Shown: positions 1 through 7,444, numbered from the stretch's first letter. The stretch: DNA of 64,000 nt from Halapricum hydrolyticum (GCA_025517565.1 JAOPKD010000002.1:186001-250000); one strand, 5' to 3'. Made by a program: numbers and translations. Notes: generated by a model from the letters alone, not told the origin.

Positions 1-892
1 TGTCGCCGTTGGCCAGCACCGACGAATTGCCATGCTGTTCGAGATAGTGGCTGAGCTTCGCGATCGAGGTCGTCTTCCCGACGCCGTTGACGCCGGTGAA
101 GATGATCACGATCGGCTTCTCCGCCTCGGCGATCCGCTGGTCGAAGTCGAACTGGCCGACGCTGATCACGTCGTACAGCGCTTCGCGCAACGCGTCACGG
201 ACGAGGTTCCCGGTCGATTCGAGTCGTCTGCGGGTCTCGCCCGTGAGGTTGGCTTTGACCCCGTCGAGGATCTCCTGGGCGACCTCCATCTCGACGTCGC
301 TCTGGAGGAGTGCGATCTCCAGGTCGTCGAGGTGGTCTTGCAGGTCGTCCTCGTCGATGACGGTCTTGCCGGTTGCGAACAGCTTCGCCCTCTCAGCCAG
401 GCCGCGACCCGACGATTCGTCGTCGTCCGACGCGTCTTCGTCGGCCGGCGGTTCGTCTTCGCTCGACGCGTCTTCGTCGGCCGGCGATTCGTCCCCGGCC
501 GCTGATTCGGCAGTCGCTTCGTTCGGGGACGCCGCCGTCCCTGCCGAGGTGTCAGCGGCCACCGTGCCGTGGTCCGTCTCACCCGCGGCTTCGTCGGGCC
601 TGCCAGCCGAAGACGCGCCTCGCGTGGCTGTCTCCGCCGGAGATCCATCCCGCGTCTCTTCCTTCGGGGACTCCTCGGGTTTACTCGGGTCGCTCGTGGG
701 GTCTGGCGGCGCGTCCGCTGGCGACGAAGCGGTCTCGGGTTCCGCGTCCCCGTCGACGGCTGCTTCGTCAGCACCCTCGTCGACCTCTCCGTCGGCCGCC
801 GCTTCGTCGACCTCTTCGACGGCCTCCTCGTCGACGTCTTCCTCGACGTCGCTGCTGAAGCGCCCGAGTTTTTCCTTCAGTCCGTCGAACAT
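1..892 (-). CDS. ftsY: Signal recognition particle receptor FtsY (C-terminus outside window)
   Basis: FtsY is the SRP receptor GTPase that docks ribosome-SRP complexes at the membrane and delivers them to the Sec translocon. The gene reads right to left from ATG at 892 and leaves the window after about 297 codons, so part of the G domain is missing from view. Residues about 8-165 form a very acidic, Glu/Asp/Ala-rich A region with near-repeated stretches (ADEDASSEDE, ADEDASDDDE). The helical N domain follows, then the P-loop GVNGVGKTTSIAKL near residue 264. The start lies 3 bp after the prefoldin alpha stop, so it is the last visible gene of the L18a-pfdA-ftsY operon, an order conserved in many archaea. 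Identification is firm. Confidence 0.95.
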   Translation of the reverse strand, partial: MFDGLKEKLGRFSSDVEEDVDEEAVEEVDEAAADGEVDEGADEAAVDGDAEPETASSPADAPPDPTSDPSKPEESPKEETRDGSPAETATRGASSAGRPDEAAGETDHGTVAADTSAGTAASPNEATAESAAGDESPADEDASSEDEPPADEDASDDDESSGRGLAERAKLFATGKTVIDEDDLQDHLDDLEIALLQSDVEMEVAQEILDGVKANLTGETRRRLESTGNLVRDALREALYDVISVGQFDFDQRIAEAEKPIVIIFTGVNGVGKTTSIAKLSHYLEQHGNSSVLANGD

Positions 893-895
893 CGC

Positions 896-1357
896 CTACT
901 CTTCGTCTTGCTGTTGCTGCATCTGCTGCATCTGCTGCATCTGCTGTTGCTGGAGCTGCTGCGCGCGCTGCTCGAGCTGCTCGCTCTCGGATTCGATCTC
1001 GGCGATCTCTTCTCGGACGTCCTCGATCCGGTCGTCGATGGCGTCCTTTTTGGTCTCCAGCGTCTCGATGGCGTCGTCCTGTTCCTGCTCGGCCGCGTAG
1101 TCCGCACCGAGTCCGACGATCACTTCGTCGATATCCTGAATCTCCGCGCGGACGTACGCGCCGCCGCCGAGGGGGACCTGCACCGTCGAGCCGGTCTCGA
1201 GGGTCTCGATCGCCTCGATCGCCTCGTCGGTCTCGGCCTTCTCGGTCTGCAGGTCCTGGATGTCCTCTTCGAGCTCCTCTTTCTCCTCTTCGAGTGCCTC
1301 GATCGCCTGTGCGATCTCCTGAAGCTGACCGCCGCCGGCGCCACCACCGAGGCTCAT
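896..1357 (-). CDS. pfdA: Prefoldin subunit alpha
   Basis: Alpha subunit of the hexameric prefoldin (GimC) chaperone, which holds unfolded proteins between coiled-coil arms and passes them to the thermosome. The 153-residue product has the expected layout: a Gly-rich start (MSLGGGAGGG), an N-terminal coiled coil (about 15-50), a central beta-hairpin part (STVQVPLGGGAYV, about 60-75), a second coiled coil (about 95-135) and a Gln/Met-rich tail (QQQQMQQMQQMQQQQ). ATG at 1357 overlaps the stop of the L18a/LX gene by ATGA, which indicates translational coupling; longer upstream readings are less likely. The low-complexity Gln tail is unusual in an otherwise acidic protein and may be repeat expansion. 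Confidence 0.93.
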   Translation of the reverse strand: MSLGGGAGGGQLQEIAQAIEALEEEKEELEEDIQDLQTEKAETDEAIEAIETLETGSTVQVPLGGGAYVRAEIQDIDEVIVGLGADYAAEQEQDDAIETLETKKDAIDDRIEDVREEIAEIESESEQLEQRAQQLQQQQMQQMQQMQQQQDEE

Positions 1358-1527
1358 GCCTGCACCTCCGTGATCTCGATCTGGGTGCGTTTCAGCGCGT
1401 GCTTGGATCCGAACTCGGCGTAGGTGCGCTCGATCGCGACGTCCTCGTTCGGTGCCTCGATTGCCGTCTCGAAGTTCTGCTGACCGTCCCGCGCCTGGAA
1501 CGACCCTTGAACAGTAAACGTGCTCAT
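1354..1527 (-). CDS. rpl18a: 50S ribosomal protein L18Ae (LX)
   Basis: A 57-residue protein starting MSTFTVQGSFQARDG and ending EITEVQA, which matches the short archaeal LX/L18a (L20e) family of the large subunit. The start at 1527 is chosen because the family begins with M-x-x-F-x-V-x-G; an in-frame extension to 1566 adds 13 residues not typical of the family. It is the first gene of a tight operon with prefoldin alpha and ftsY. The upstream 359 bp gap that separates it from IF-6 is long for this normally compact cluster and contains a palindromic repeat. Confidence 0.92.
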   Translation of the reverse strand: MSTFTVQGSFQARDGQQNFETAIEAPNEDVAIERTYAEFGSKHALKRTQIEITEVQA

Positions 1528-1886
1528 GGTCGGGTGGTAGAGAGTCAAGGGGAAGAATCTTCCCATCCACTTTCCTGCTGAGGGGGCTTCGCGGTGCTGT
1601 GGAGTGTCCCATCCGCAGGAGTGTGGACGAAAACCTGGGTATCGCGGGGATAGCGCTCGGTCCTGTTAATACCGATGGCTATACAATTTCGAAATGATTA
1701 GGCACGATGTCGTGCCGGACATCTTTACGAACGCATAGCCACCGGTGTAAACCATCCTGAACAGCCACTACCGATCTACCAGCGTCTGCGCGAATCGCGG
1801 ATGAGCAAGCGCTGCGCTGAAGCGCGGGGATGGAGTCACCGGCCATCGAGCGGCAGGTGAGTAACGGAAGTCGCGAAAAGCTGCGC
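1528..1886. other. Intergenic gap in translation gene cluster
   Basis: This 359 bp stretch between IF-6 and L18a/LX has no convincing gene. It contains the family-1 palindromic element at 1671-1746. The rest includes several short GC-rich inverted motifs around 1790-1835 (for example GCGCTGCGCTGAAGCGCG) of unknown meaning. Confidence 0.6.
1671..1746. repeat. Family-1 palindromic element, copy A
   Basis: Outer arms ACCGATGGCTAT (1671-1682) and ATAGCCACCGGT (1735-1746) pair with one mismatch. The inner stem GGCACGA/TCGTGCC (1701-1707 and 1710-1716) is perfect with a 2 nt loop. Between the stems are the conserved strings ATTTCGAAAT and ATCTTTACGAAC, shared with copies at 13280 and 51027. The inner stem sequence differs from copy B while pairing is kept. 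Confidence 0.8.
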
Positions 1887-2549
1887 CTAGATGTAGCCGA
1901 GCGCGTCCTCGATCCGGCCGAGTTCTGGGCCGGTCGTATCCTGGCCGGCGACGTAGCCGGCGTCGTTGGCGAGCAGTCCAGAGCCGACGAGCGAGGCGCC
2001 GTAGTTGATCGTACCGATGTCCGCGGGCACGTCGAACAGTGCTTCCAGTGCGTCGAGTTCGCCGTCCGTGGCCTTCGGATGTGCGAGCACTCCCCTATTG
2101 GTGACGACTGCGGCTGTCCCGACGGTCTCGACGCCGGCGATGAGACCCCGTTCGATGGGCACGTCGAGTGCGTCCTTGACCGCGAGTACGGCTTCCCGCG
2201 AGAGGTCGGGGTGGACGTACGCGCCGGCGTCGTTGGCCAGCACGACGTTGCCGGCGGCGTTGATCCGGCCCGGGAGTTCGACGACCGGTCGATCGATCAC
2301 CCCGGCGATCCGATCGCGCTCGCGGTCGGTGATCCGGCTGCTGACGAGCAAGCCGTTTTGGTTGCCGGTGGCTAACGCGCCGACCGTCCCGGATCCGCCG
2401 ACGGTCGTCTCGACGGCCGAGACGTCGAGCGCGTCGGTGACAGTCGCGATGAGATCGGCGTCGAGATCCGGTCGGATGAGCAGGCAGTCGTCAGTGGCAC
2501 GGGCGAAGACACCGACGTACGACGACCCGGAGAAGGCAGCGCGGGGCAC
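1887..2549 (-). CDS. eif6: Translation initiation factor IF-6
   Basis: Archaeal homologue of eIF6, the anti-association factor that binds the 50S subunit and takes part in its maturation. The 220-residue product has the five-fold pseudo-symmetric pentein layout of the family, with repeats around [60 protein letters not shown] and [14 protein letters not shown]. The length is normal. It follows L31e with a 3 bp gap, so L39e, L31e and IF-6 are read as one transcript. Confidence is high from conserved motifs and gene order. Confidence 0.96.
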   Translation of the reverse strand: MPRAAFSGSSYVGVFARATDDCLLIRPDLDADLIATVTDALDVSAVETTVGGSGTVGALATGNQNGLLVSSRITDRERDRIAGVIDRPVVELPGRINAAGNVVLANDAGAYVHPDLSREAVLAVKDALDVPIERGLIAGVETVGTAAVVTNRGVLAHPKATDGELDALEALFDVPADIGTINYGASLVGSGLLANDAGYVAGQDTTGPELGRIEDALGYI

Positions 2550-2552
2550 GCT

Positions 2553-2831
2553 CTACTCGGCCGGCTCGGCCTCGACGACCGCCTCGCCTTCTTCTTCGAA
2601 GCGAGCGGCGCGAACCCGAAGTTTGCTCGGCGGCTTCGAGCGGCTGCGCGACCAGACCGCCTCGTTCAGCGATGGATCCAGCCGAACGGCGTCTTCCGGG
2701 ACGGCGAACTGCTTTGCGAGGTGTTCGCGCATGATCGCCATCGCCTTGTCCGCCCGTTCCTGTTTCGGTGCTGCTTTCGCGTCGCGAAGCGGGACGGTAA
2801 CGACCCGCTCCTCGAAATCACTCGCACTCAT
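2553..2831 (-). CDS. rpl31e: 50S ribosomal protein L31e
   Basis: Large-subunit ribosomal protein of the archaeal/eukaryal L31e family, located near the peptide exit tunnel. The 92-residue product has the family pattern ERVVTVPLRDAK, then RADKAMAIMREHLAKQF, then the basic segment SRSRSKPPSKLRVRAARF, with an acidic C-terminal tail typical of halophiles. ATG at 2831 shares its A with the TAA stop of L39e (TAATG), so translation is coupled. Confidence 0.97.
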   Translation of the reverse strand: MSASDFEERVVTVPLRDAKAAPKQERADKAMAIMREHLAKQFAVPEDAVRLDPSLNEAVWSRSRSKPPSKLRVRAARFEEEGEAVVEAEPAE

Positions 2832-2983
2832 TATTCGTCAGTGTCGCTGCGCCGCCAGTGGCGTCGCTTGGGGTTTCGCTGCACGTCCCGGTCGGTCTTC
2901 ATGACGACCCACGCCGGAACACGGCTGTTCTGTCGCTCCAGTTTCGCCAGGCGCTTCTTCTTGCCCTTGGATTTCTTGCCCAT
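2831..2983 (-). CDS. rpl39e: 50S ribosomal protein L39e
   Basis: A 50-residue, highly basic protein beginning [20 protein letters not shown] and containing [12 protein letters not shown] and [11 protein letters not shown]. This is diagnostic of L39e, which lines the exit tunnel. The start at 2983 fits the family; a 34-codon in-frame upstream extension is not family-like. It is the first gene of the L39e-L31e-IF6 operon. Confidence 0.97.
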   Translation of the reverse strand: MGKKSKGKKKRLAKLERQNSRVPAWVVMKTDRDVQRNPKRRHWRRSDTDE

Positions 2984-3182
2984 AGTGTCAGACCCTTCCG
3001 CGTGGCTGCTTAAATGTGTGTTCCTTTTCGGTCGGCCCGGTGTCGGTTGGTGGTCTCGCGTTTCCGCACAGCCAGCATGTCGCACGCCAACTGCCCACGG
3101 TGGAGTGGAGGTCCCATCTCGCTATCTAGTTTGAAAACTGGGAGGATGGATCTATGTAGGTCGATAGACGATAGTCGAGTCG

Positions 3183-3668
3183 ATGCGGCGTCGAAGATTC
3201 CTCACGACGGTGGCGACCGGGGCAGTCGTCGGCACGGCCGGTTGTATGGGCGGCGAGGTCGTCTTTGCGAAAAACGAGTCGGTGATCGTTCCGCCGGACA
3301 AGGGGGCGATATTCGAACTTCCGGCGGAGGGCGACGAGATCGAATACACGGCGCGCGATGACGAGCCCTTCACGGTGTACGTCTTCGAGAGCGAGCAGGC
3401 GATCGAGGCGTATCGCACGTATATCAAGGGCGGTGAGCCTGACGAGCGACCGACGGGGACCGACTCGTTCGGCGGACAGGCGATCAAGCTCCGGGACGAC
3501 CTCTACGAGCTGTCGACCGAAGACCGGGCTCGGGAACCGCTGAACGTCGACGGAAACGCGTATTTCGTGCTCGATAACTCGAACTACCAAGACGCGGTAT
3601 CGGCCCATTCGGACTCGCTGTCCATCCAGCTCGACCTGACGGTCGTTTCGAGTACGCTGCCGATCTGA
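3183..3668 (+). CDS. Secreted Tat-type lipoprotein, unknown function
   Basis: A 161-residue protein with an N-terminal MRRRRFLTTVATGAVVGTAGC: an arginine-rich n-region, a hydrophobic segment and a lipobox-like AGC at residue 21. This predicts Tat export and lipid anchoring on the outer face of the membrane. The mature part is acidic, with a predicted beta-rich pattern (IFELPAEGDEIEY, FTVYVFESEQAIEAY). I do not recognise the family. ATG at 3183 is the only start that keeps the complete signal sequence. The stop is followed within 30 bp by the family-2 palindromic element at 3694. No functional partner is evident. Confidence 0.75.
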   Translation: MRRRRFLTTVATGAVVGTAGCMGGEVVFAKNESVIVPPDKGAIFELPAEGDEIEYTARDDEPFTVYVFESEQAIEAYRTYIKGGEPDERPTGTDSFGGQAIKLRDDLYELSTEDRAREPLNVDGNAYFVLDNSNYQDAVSAHSDSLSIQLDLTVVSSTLPI

Positions 3669-3693
3669 TCGTGGCTGTGATACCGCAGGAGCG

Positions 3694-3829
3694 ATAGTGA
3701 TTGTTGTACGCCCCTTCCGGGTCGACCGCACGGTGTCGTCCTGTCGAACGGCGTGAGACAGGGCCGGAAGTCGAGTGAAGCGAGTCTGCAGGTGCGGTTG
3801 TACCGGTACATCGGTACAGCACTCATTAT
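3694..3829. repeat. Family-2 palindromic element, copy 1 (with inner insertion)
   Basis: Outer arms ATAGTGATTGTTGTA (3694-3708) and TACAGCACTCATTAT (3815-3829) pair with 3 mismatches, which would be tolerated as wobble in RNA. The inner arms are CGACCGCAC (3723-3731) and GTGCGGTTG (3792-3800). The loop is enlarged by about 60 bp, which contains its own small hairpin (CCTGTC 3740-3745 / GACAGG 3757-3762). The flanks share CCGGGTCGACCGCAC and TACCGGT with the copy at 46856. Confidence 0.75.
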
Positions 3830-3957
3830 CAGTTGGAGTCCCGAGCAGTTGCGGATGGACGGGGCGACGGCGAGCCGGCTGCCCAGACAGCCGAACCGGA
3901 GAGACCGGCCCGCAAACGGGCGCGAGCGACTTCGAGACCGGTCGGAAACGGGAACGC

Positions 3958-3964
3958 TTATAAA
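3958..3964 (+). promoter_or_regulatory. TATA box of DUF1931 gene
   Basis: TTATAAA lies 26-32 nt upstream of the ATG at 3990, spacing that predicts a leaderless transcript. Confidence 0.6.
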
Positions 3965-3989
3965 CTCCCCTCTGGAATACCAGTCCTGT

Positions 3990-4157
3990 ATGGCAGACCT
4001 AATCGTCAAAGCCGCTGTCAAGGAAGCGCTCAATGACATGAATGTTGCCTCGGACTTTTACGATGCCCTCGACGAGGAAGTCGACGAGCTGCTCGAAGAC
4101 GCCGCTCGTCGCGCCGAGGCTAACGACCGCAAGACGGTCCAGCCGCGCGACCTGTAA
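3990..4157 (+). CDS. DUF1931 family small histone-fold protein
   Basis: A 55-residue protein MADLIVKAAVKEALNDMNVA...QPRDL. The pattern (short helix, long central helix rich in E/D/L, final TVQPRDL) matches the small DUF1931 histone-fold family common in haloarchaea; TVQPRDL corresponds to the last strand and helix of a histone fold. Its role is not established; DNA binding or protein dimerisation is inferred from the fold only. The start is fixed by the TATA box at 3958-3964. A T6 tract follows the stop and probably ends the transcript. Confidence 0.85.
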   Translation: MADLIVKAAVKEALNDMNVASDFYDALDEEVDELLEDAARRAEANDRKTVQPRDL

Positions 4158-4176
4158 GTCGCCACATCGGACCTCG

Positions 4177-4182
4177 TTTTTT
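4177..4182 (+). terminator. T-tract terminator after DUF1931 gene
   Basis: TTTTTT 19-25 nt after the stop at 4157, preceded by GC-rich sequence. This is the usual form of archaeal intrinsic termination signals. Confidence 0.5.
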
Positions 4183-4220
4183 CGGCGTGCTGGTTCCCCA
4201 GCGATAGCTCTCGCTCCGTA

Positions 4221-4325
4221 TCACCGACCGTCGTCGTGGACGTACTCGAGTGCCCGGTAATACTGTTCTCTGTCGACGCGCTGCTCTAGTTGCTCGAGTC
4301 GCTCGCTTACTCGCTCCGGAGTCAT
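4221..4325 (-). CDS. Candidate 34-residue leaderless small protein
   Basis: The reading MTPERVSERLEQLEQRVDRE...YVHDDGR is 34 residues, acidic and predicted almost entirely helical with heptad spacing of Leu/Val. Its ATG at 4325 lies about 27 nt below an A/T-rich TATA-like ACTATAATT (4346-4354, minus strand) inside an otherwise GC-rich region. That placement argues for a real leaderless mini-gene. I recognise no family. A longer in-frame extension through the promoter and into the antisense of the asparaginase gene is not credible. Confidence 0.4.
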   Translation of the reverse strand: MTPERVSERLEQLEQRVDREQYYRALEYVHDDGR

Positions 4326-4345
4326 ATCAATACATTCATTATAGA

Positions 4346-4354
4346 AAATTATAG
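4346..4354 (-). promoter_or_regulatory. TATA box of small ORF at 4221-4325
   Basis: Minus-strand ACTATAATT, about 27 nt upstream of the ATG at 4325, in a short AT-rich island between two GC-rich genes. Confidence 0.5.
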
Positions 4355-4417
4355 TTTTTGCGGCCCCACGCCACAACGGCGATGTCAGGGGCTGACCTCC
4401 CCCTACTCGACACAGGC

Positions 4418-4491
4418 CGACAGCAACCGTCGGAATCGACACGGGTCGACAGCAACCGTCGGAATCGACACGGGTCGACAACAGTCGTTGG
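4418..4491. repeat. 29 bp tandem repeat, about 2.5 copies
   Basis: Two identical units beginning CGACAGCAACCGTCGGAATC (4418-4446 and 4447-4475), followed by a degraded partial unit CGACAACAGTCGTTGG (4476-4491). Each unit has an internal inverted motif CGAC...GTCG. It sits directly upstream of the asparaginase promoter. Confidence 0.85.
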
Positions 4492-4499
4492 ATAATTAA
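4492..4499 (+). promoter_or_regulatory. TATA box of asparaginase gene
   Basis: ATAATTAA 26-33 nt upstream of the ATG at 4525, consistent with a leaderless transcript. It lies immediately after the tandem repeat. Confidence 0.55.
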
Positions 4500-4524
4500 G
4501 ACAGTTGGACGGAAACACGATAGC

Positions 4525-5376
4525 ATGGACGTGATCGTACATGGTGGGGCAGGCTCCCAACCGGACCGGCCGTCCGAGAGACGATCGGCGCTTAAAACGG
4601 CGGCCAGACGCGGTTCGGCGGCCGCGTCTCCCGTAGACGCGGTCGTCGCCGCTGTCCGCTGGCTGGAGTCGGCGCCGGAGTTCAACGCGGGCGTCGGGAG
4701 CGCCGTCCAGAGCGACGGGACGATCAGAACGGACGCGGGAATCATGACCGGACGTGGCTCGGCAGGTGCGGCCTGTTCGATGCCCGGCGTCGAACACGCT
4801 GTGGAGGTCGCGCGCGTCGTCATGGCCTCGACACCACACGTCCTGCTGGCCGGCGAGCACGCCGTCGATCTGGCAGCGTCGTTCGGGATCGAGACGCACG
4901 TCGACCTCTGGACCGAGCGCACTCGGGAGCGCTGGAACGAGGTCGAACCACCGATGACGGGAACTGGCGACCAGCTCGCCTGGGTCCGGGACCATTTCAC
5001 GGGACACGACACGGTCGGCGCTGTCGCGACGGACGGCGAACGCGTCGCGACCGCGACCTCGACCGGTGGCCGGTGGTTCGCGCTGGCCGGCCGGGTCGGC
5101 GACGTCCCCCAGATCGGAGCAGGCTTCTACGCGAGCGAAGCCGGCGGAGCCAGCGCCACCGGTGCCGGGGAAGACATCGCTCGCGAGACGCTGGCCAGAC
5201 GCGCTATTCATCGTCTCGAAGAGGGGGCGGACCCGCAGACTGCCGCCGACCGAACGATCGCCGAGTTCGACGACACCCACGACAGCGTCGCCGGCGTGAT
5301 CGTGATGGACACAGACGGCAACGCCGGACGTGCTCACTGCGGTGAGTCGATGCAGACCGCGAGAGACAGTTTCTGA
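4525..5376 (+). CDS. Isoaspartyl peptidase / L-asparaginase (Ntn hydrolase, type 2)
   Basis: A 283-residue member of the plant-type asparaginase family, which hydrolyses isoaspartyl dipeptides and/or L-asparagine and matures by autocleavage. Visible signatures are the N-terminal VIVHGGAGS, EFNAGVGSAVQSDG, the cleavage and nucleophile region HDTVGAVATD (the Thr after Asp becomes the new N-terminus, about residue 161) and the substrate-loop motif GDVPQIGAGFYA followed by GASATGAGED. The length is slightly short but both alpha and beta parts are complete. The start is supported by the TATA box at 4492-4499. It could also degrade glycosylasparagine-like substrates; peptide repair of isoaspartate is the likely role. 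A family-2 palindrome begins right at its stop. Confidence 0.88.
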   Translation: MDVIVHGGAGSQPDRPSERRSALKTAARRGSAAASPVDAVVAAVRWLESAPEFNAGVGSAVQSDGTIRTDAGIMTGRGSAGAACSMPGVEHAVEVARVVMASTPHVLLAGEHAVDLAASFGIETHVDLWTERTRERWNEVEPPMTGTGDQLAWVRDHFTGHDTVGAVATDGERVATATSTGGRWFALAGRVGDVPQIGAGFYASEAGGASATGAGEDIARETLARRAIHRLEEGADPQTAADRTIAEFDDTHDSVAGVIVMDTDGNAGRAHCGESMQTARDSF

Positions 5377-5377
5377 G

Positions 5378-5455
5378 AGTGGCTGTTGTAAGTCTGTTCC
5401 TGGTCGATCGCCCGGTGACGGGCGATTGTACCGGTCGATCGCTACAGCAGTCACT
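5378..5455. repeat. Family-2 palindromic element, copy 2
   Basis: Outer arms AGTGGCTGTTGTA (5378-5390) and TACAGCAGTCACT (5443-5455) pair with two mismatches of wobble type. The inner stem ATCGCCCG/CGGGCGAT (5407-5414 and 5419-5426) is perfect and closed by GTGA, which as RNA would be a GNRA tetraloop. It starts 2 nt after the asparaginase stop codon. The inner stem sequence is unlike the copy at 46856 but fully paired. Confidence 0.8.
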
Positions 5456-5532
5456 GTGATGCGACACGAATACGGACGGCAGCGAAAGCGGAACACAAAC
5501 GCTTTCGGTCGCGCGGATCGAACGCTTTCGAC

Positions 5533-6429
5533 ATGAGTGAGGTCGACCTGACGAGCGAACAGTACGAGAAGTGTCGCGAGGCCGGCGAGATCCTCGCGGA
5601 GGTACGCGACGAGGCCGCCGAGATGGTCGAAGTCGGTGCGTCCCACCTCGAAGTCGCCGAGTGGGCTGAAGACCGTATCCGCGAACTCGGCGGGGAACCC
5701 GCGTTCCCGGTGAACATCTCGATCGACGAGGAGGCCGCTCACGCGACGCCGAGCATCGACGACGACAGTACCTTCGGAGAGGAGATGGTCAACCTCGACA
5801 TCGGCGTCCACGTCGACGGCTGGCTGGCCGACACGGCCGTCACGGTCGACCTCTCCGGCCACGACGAACTGGCGCGAGCGTCCGAGGAAGCGCTCGACGC
5901 CGCCATCGAACTGGTCGAACCCGGCGTCGAGACCGGCGAAATCGGCGCGGCCGTCGAGGAAGTCATCGACGGGTACGGCTTCAACCCCGTCGTGAACCTG
6001 ACCGGCCACGGACTGGGCCACTGGGAGCAGCACACGACGCCGAACATCCCGAACCGTGCAGTCTCACATAGCACGACCCTCGATATCGGCGACGTGGTAG
6101 CGATCGAACCGTTCGCGACCGACGGAAGCGGCAAGGTCAGCGAAGGCGGCGACGAGGAGATCTTCGCCCTGGACAGTGAGGGATCGGTCAGAGACCGGAC
6201 GGCACGCAAGGCACTCAATCAGATCGTCGAGGAGTTCAAGACGCTCCCGTTCGCCACCCGATGGCTCGACGTCTCCCGGCCGAAGATGGCGCTGCGCCGT
6301 CTCAAACAGCAGGGGATCGTCCACGGCTATCCTGTGCTGAAAGAGGACGACGGATACTACGTCAGTCAGAAAGAACACACGATCATCGTCACCGAAGACG
6401 GCTGTGAAGTGACGACACGATCACGGTAA
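5533..6429 (+). CDS. map: Methionine aminopeptidase, type II
   Basis: Cytosolic metalloprotease that removes the initiator methionine. The 298-residue product carries the pita-bread fold ligands in order: Asp in VNLDIGVHVDGW, Asp in DTAVTVDL, His in LTGHGLGHWEQH, Glu in VVAIEPFATDGSG and the C-terminal Glu region (SQKEHTIIVTEDGCEV). The insertion of about 60 residues after the Glu ligand marks it as the archaeal type II enzyme. ATG at 5533 gives the usual length; no promoter is obvious at a leaderless distance. Confidence 0.96.
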   Translation: MSEVDLTSEQYEKCREAGEILAEVRDEAAEMVEVGASHLEVAEWAEDRIRELGGEPAFPVNISIDEEAAHATPSIDDDSTFGEEMVNLDIGVHVDGWLADTAVTVDLSGHDELARASEEALDAAIELVEPGVETGEIGAAVEEVIDGYGFNPVVNLTGHGLGHWEQHTTPNIPNRAVSHSTTLDIGDVVAIEPFATDGSGKVSEGGDEEIFALDSEGSVRDRTARKALNQIVEEFKTLPFATRWLDVSRPKMALRRLKQQGIVHGYPVLKEDDGYYVSQKEHTIIVTEDGCEVTTRSR

Positions 6430-6444
6430 TCGGCCCCGTCGACT

Positions 6445-6645
6445 CTAGATGTTGTTCATCCGCACGGCCGTCTGCTCGCCACAGGCGAGACACTCCGTGA
6501 CACGATAGGGCTCGCGCGAGAACTCCGCGTTGTCGGATCGATCGCTCTCTGTCACGAGTTGCAGTGTGATAGAGTGAACCGTTTCCCGCCCACAGTGCTC
6601 ACAGAACTCGGATCGCTCGGTGCGTGCCCCCGCTTGCGTTGCCAT
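6445..6645 (-). CDS. Small zinc-ribbon protein
   Basis: A 66-residue protein with two Cys pairs, CEHC (about residues 15-18) and CLAC (about 53-56), spaced like a rubredoxin-type zinc ribbon. The piece between is a predicted beta hairpin. Comparable short zinc-ribbon proteins are frequent in haloarchaea and have no assigned function. It converges on the map gene with 15 bp between the stops. The AT-richer stretch upstream (about 6665-6690) may hold its promoter. Confidence 0.75.
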   Translation of the reverse strand: MATQAGARTERSEFCEHCGRETVHSITLQLVTESDRSDNAEFSREPYRVTECLACGEQTAVRMNNI

Positions 6646-6820
6646 CGTAGTTGCCAGTTCCGCTGTGAGGGGTATAAAAACGATCGACTGTTCCGCACTG
6701 TTTACGACGTAACCACCAGACAGAAACCGGACCGATAGTTACCGGCTGAGAGATCCGGAAACCGTTTATCGCTCTCCCATATCCCGTTTGGACGAGATTG
6801 CTGAGAAAACGGCCGACAGG

Positions 6821-6828
6821 TTTAAATA
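6821..6828 (+). promoter_or_regulatory. TATA box of HIT protein gene
   Basis: TTTAAATA, 56-63 nt upstream of the ATG at 6884. The spacing implies a short 5' leader rather than a leaderless message. Confidence 0.5.
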
Positions 6829-6883
6829 TCCGGTTCGATCGCCGAGCGGCACGCATATCCGTCGGGCTGCCGGAGCGACACAC

Positions 6884-7444
6884 ATGGAGCAGGTGTTCGC
6901 GCCGTGGCGGATCGAGTGGGTGAAACGCCCGCACGACGACCCCGACGTCGACGAGTGCGTGTTCTGTGAACTGCCGACCCTGGGAGACGACCGAGGGTAC
7001 CATCTGGTCGCCCGGAGTGACCACGCCTACGTCCTGTTGAATAACTACCCGTACAATCCGGGTCACGCGATGGTGATCCCCTACGAACACACGGGCGCGT
7101 ACGAGAAGCTGGATCCCGAGGTACTGTTCGATCACGCCAGACTGCAACAGCGAACCGTCGAGGCGATCGAGACGGCGCTCGACCCCGACGGGCTGAACGT
7201 CGGAATGAACCTCGGCGGGAGTGCTGCCGGCGGCTCGATCGACGACCACCTCCACACCCACGTCGTTCCACGCTGGGACGGCGACGCGAGCTTCATGACC
7301 GTCATCGCCGAAACGAAAGTCATCGTCGAGGCTATCGAAGACACCTACGACCGGTTACACGAGGCGTTCGCCGCACAGGAAGGCGCGACCGTTCCGGCAG
7401 AGGGTGGGGCCGTCGAGATCGAGACGACGTCGAAGCCGATTTGA
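6884..7444 (+). CDS. HIT family nucleotide hydrolase/transferase
   Basis: A 186-residue histidine-triad protein. The triad is His122-Leu-His124-Thr-His126 followed by VVPRW, and the fold signature NPGHAMVIPYEH precedes it. An N-terminal Cys pair in CVFCEL suggests bound zinc as in Fhit/GalT-like HIT members. Such enzymes split dinucleoside polyphosphates or AMP-linked substrates; the substrate here is unknown. ATG at 6884 is the start that matches the family (MEQVFAPWRIEW); the upstream in-frame extension to 6788 would cross the TATA box. It is followed by the cation exporter 24 bp downstream. Confidence 0.9.
   Translation: MEQVFAPWRIEWVKRPHDDPDVDECVFCELPTLGDDRGYHLVARSDHAYVLLNNYPYNPGHAMVIPYEHTGAYEKLDPEVLFDHARLQQRTVEAIETALDPDGLNVGMNLGGSAAGGSIDDHLHTHVVPRWDGDASFMTVIAETKVIVEAIEDTYDRLHEAFAAQEGATVPAEGGAVEIETTSKPI

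Larger units (their letters stand above)
3669..3989. other. Intergenic region with family-2 element and promoter
   Basis: This 321 bp region holds no gene I can support. It contains the family-2 palindromic element at 3694-3829 and, at its right end, the TATA box of the DUF1931 gene (3958-3964). Confidence 0.6.

Noticed and set aside
87..1100. Ser-rich plus-strand frame opposite ftsY and pfdA
   Set aside because: It is a mirror of acidic Glu/Asp codons (GAC/GAG read backwards give Ser/Leu codons); the FtsY P-loop on the minus strand is decisive.
1790..1835. GATGAG...CTGA-like strings considered as a C/D box small RNA
   Set aside because: The C and D boxes do not match the consensus well and no complementary guide sequence could be judged by eye.
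4418..4475. 29 bp exact repeats considered as a CRISPR array
   Set aside because: The repeats are directly adjacent with no spacers, and no cas gene is nearby.
4339..6033. Long minus-strand open frame opposite asparaginase and map (564 codons)
   Set aside because: It is antisense to two recognised enzymes and has no family motif.
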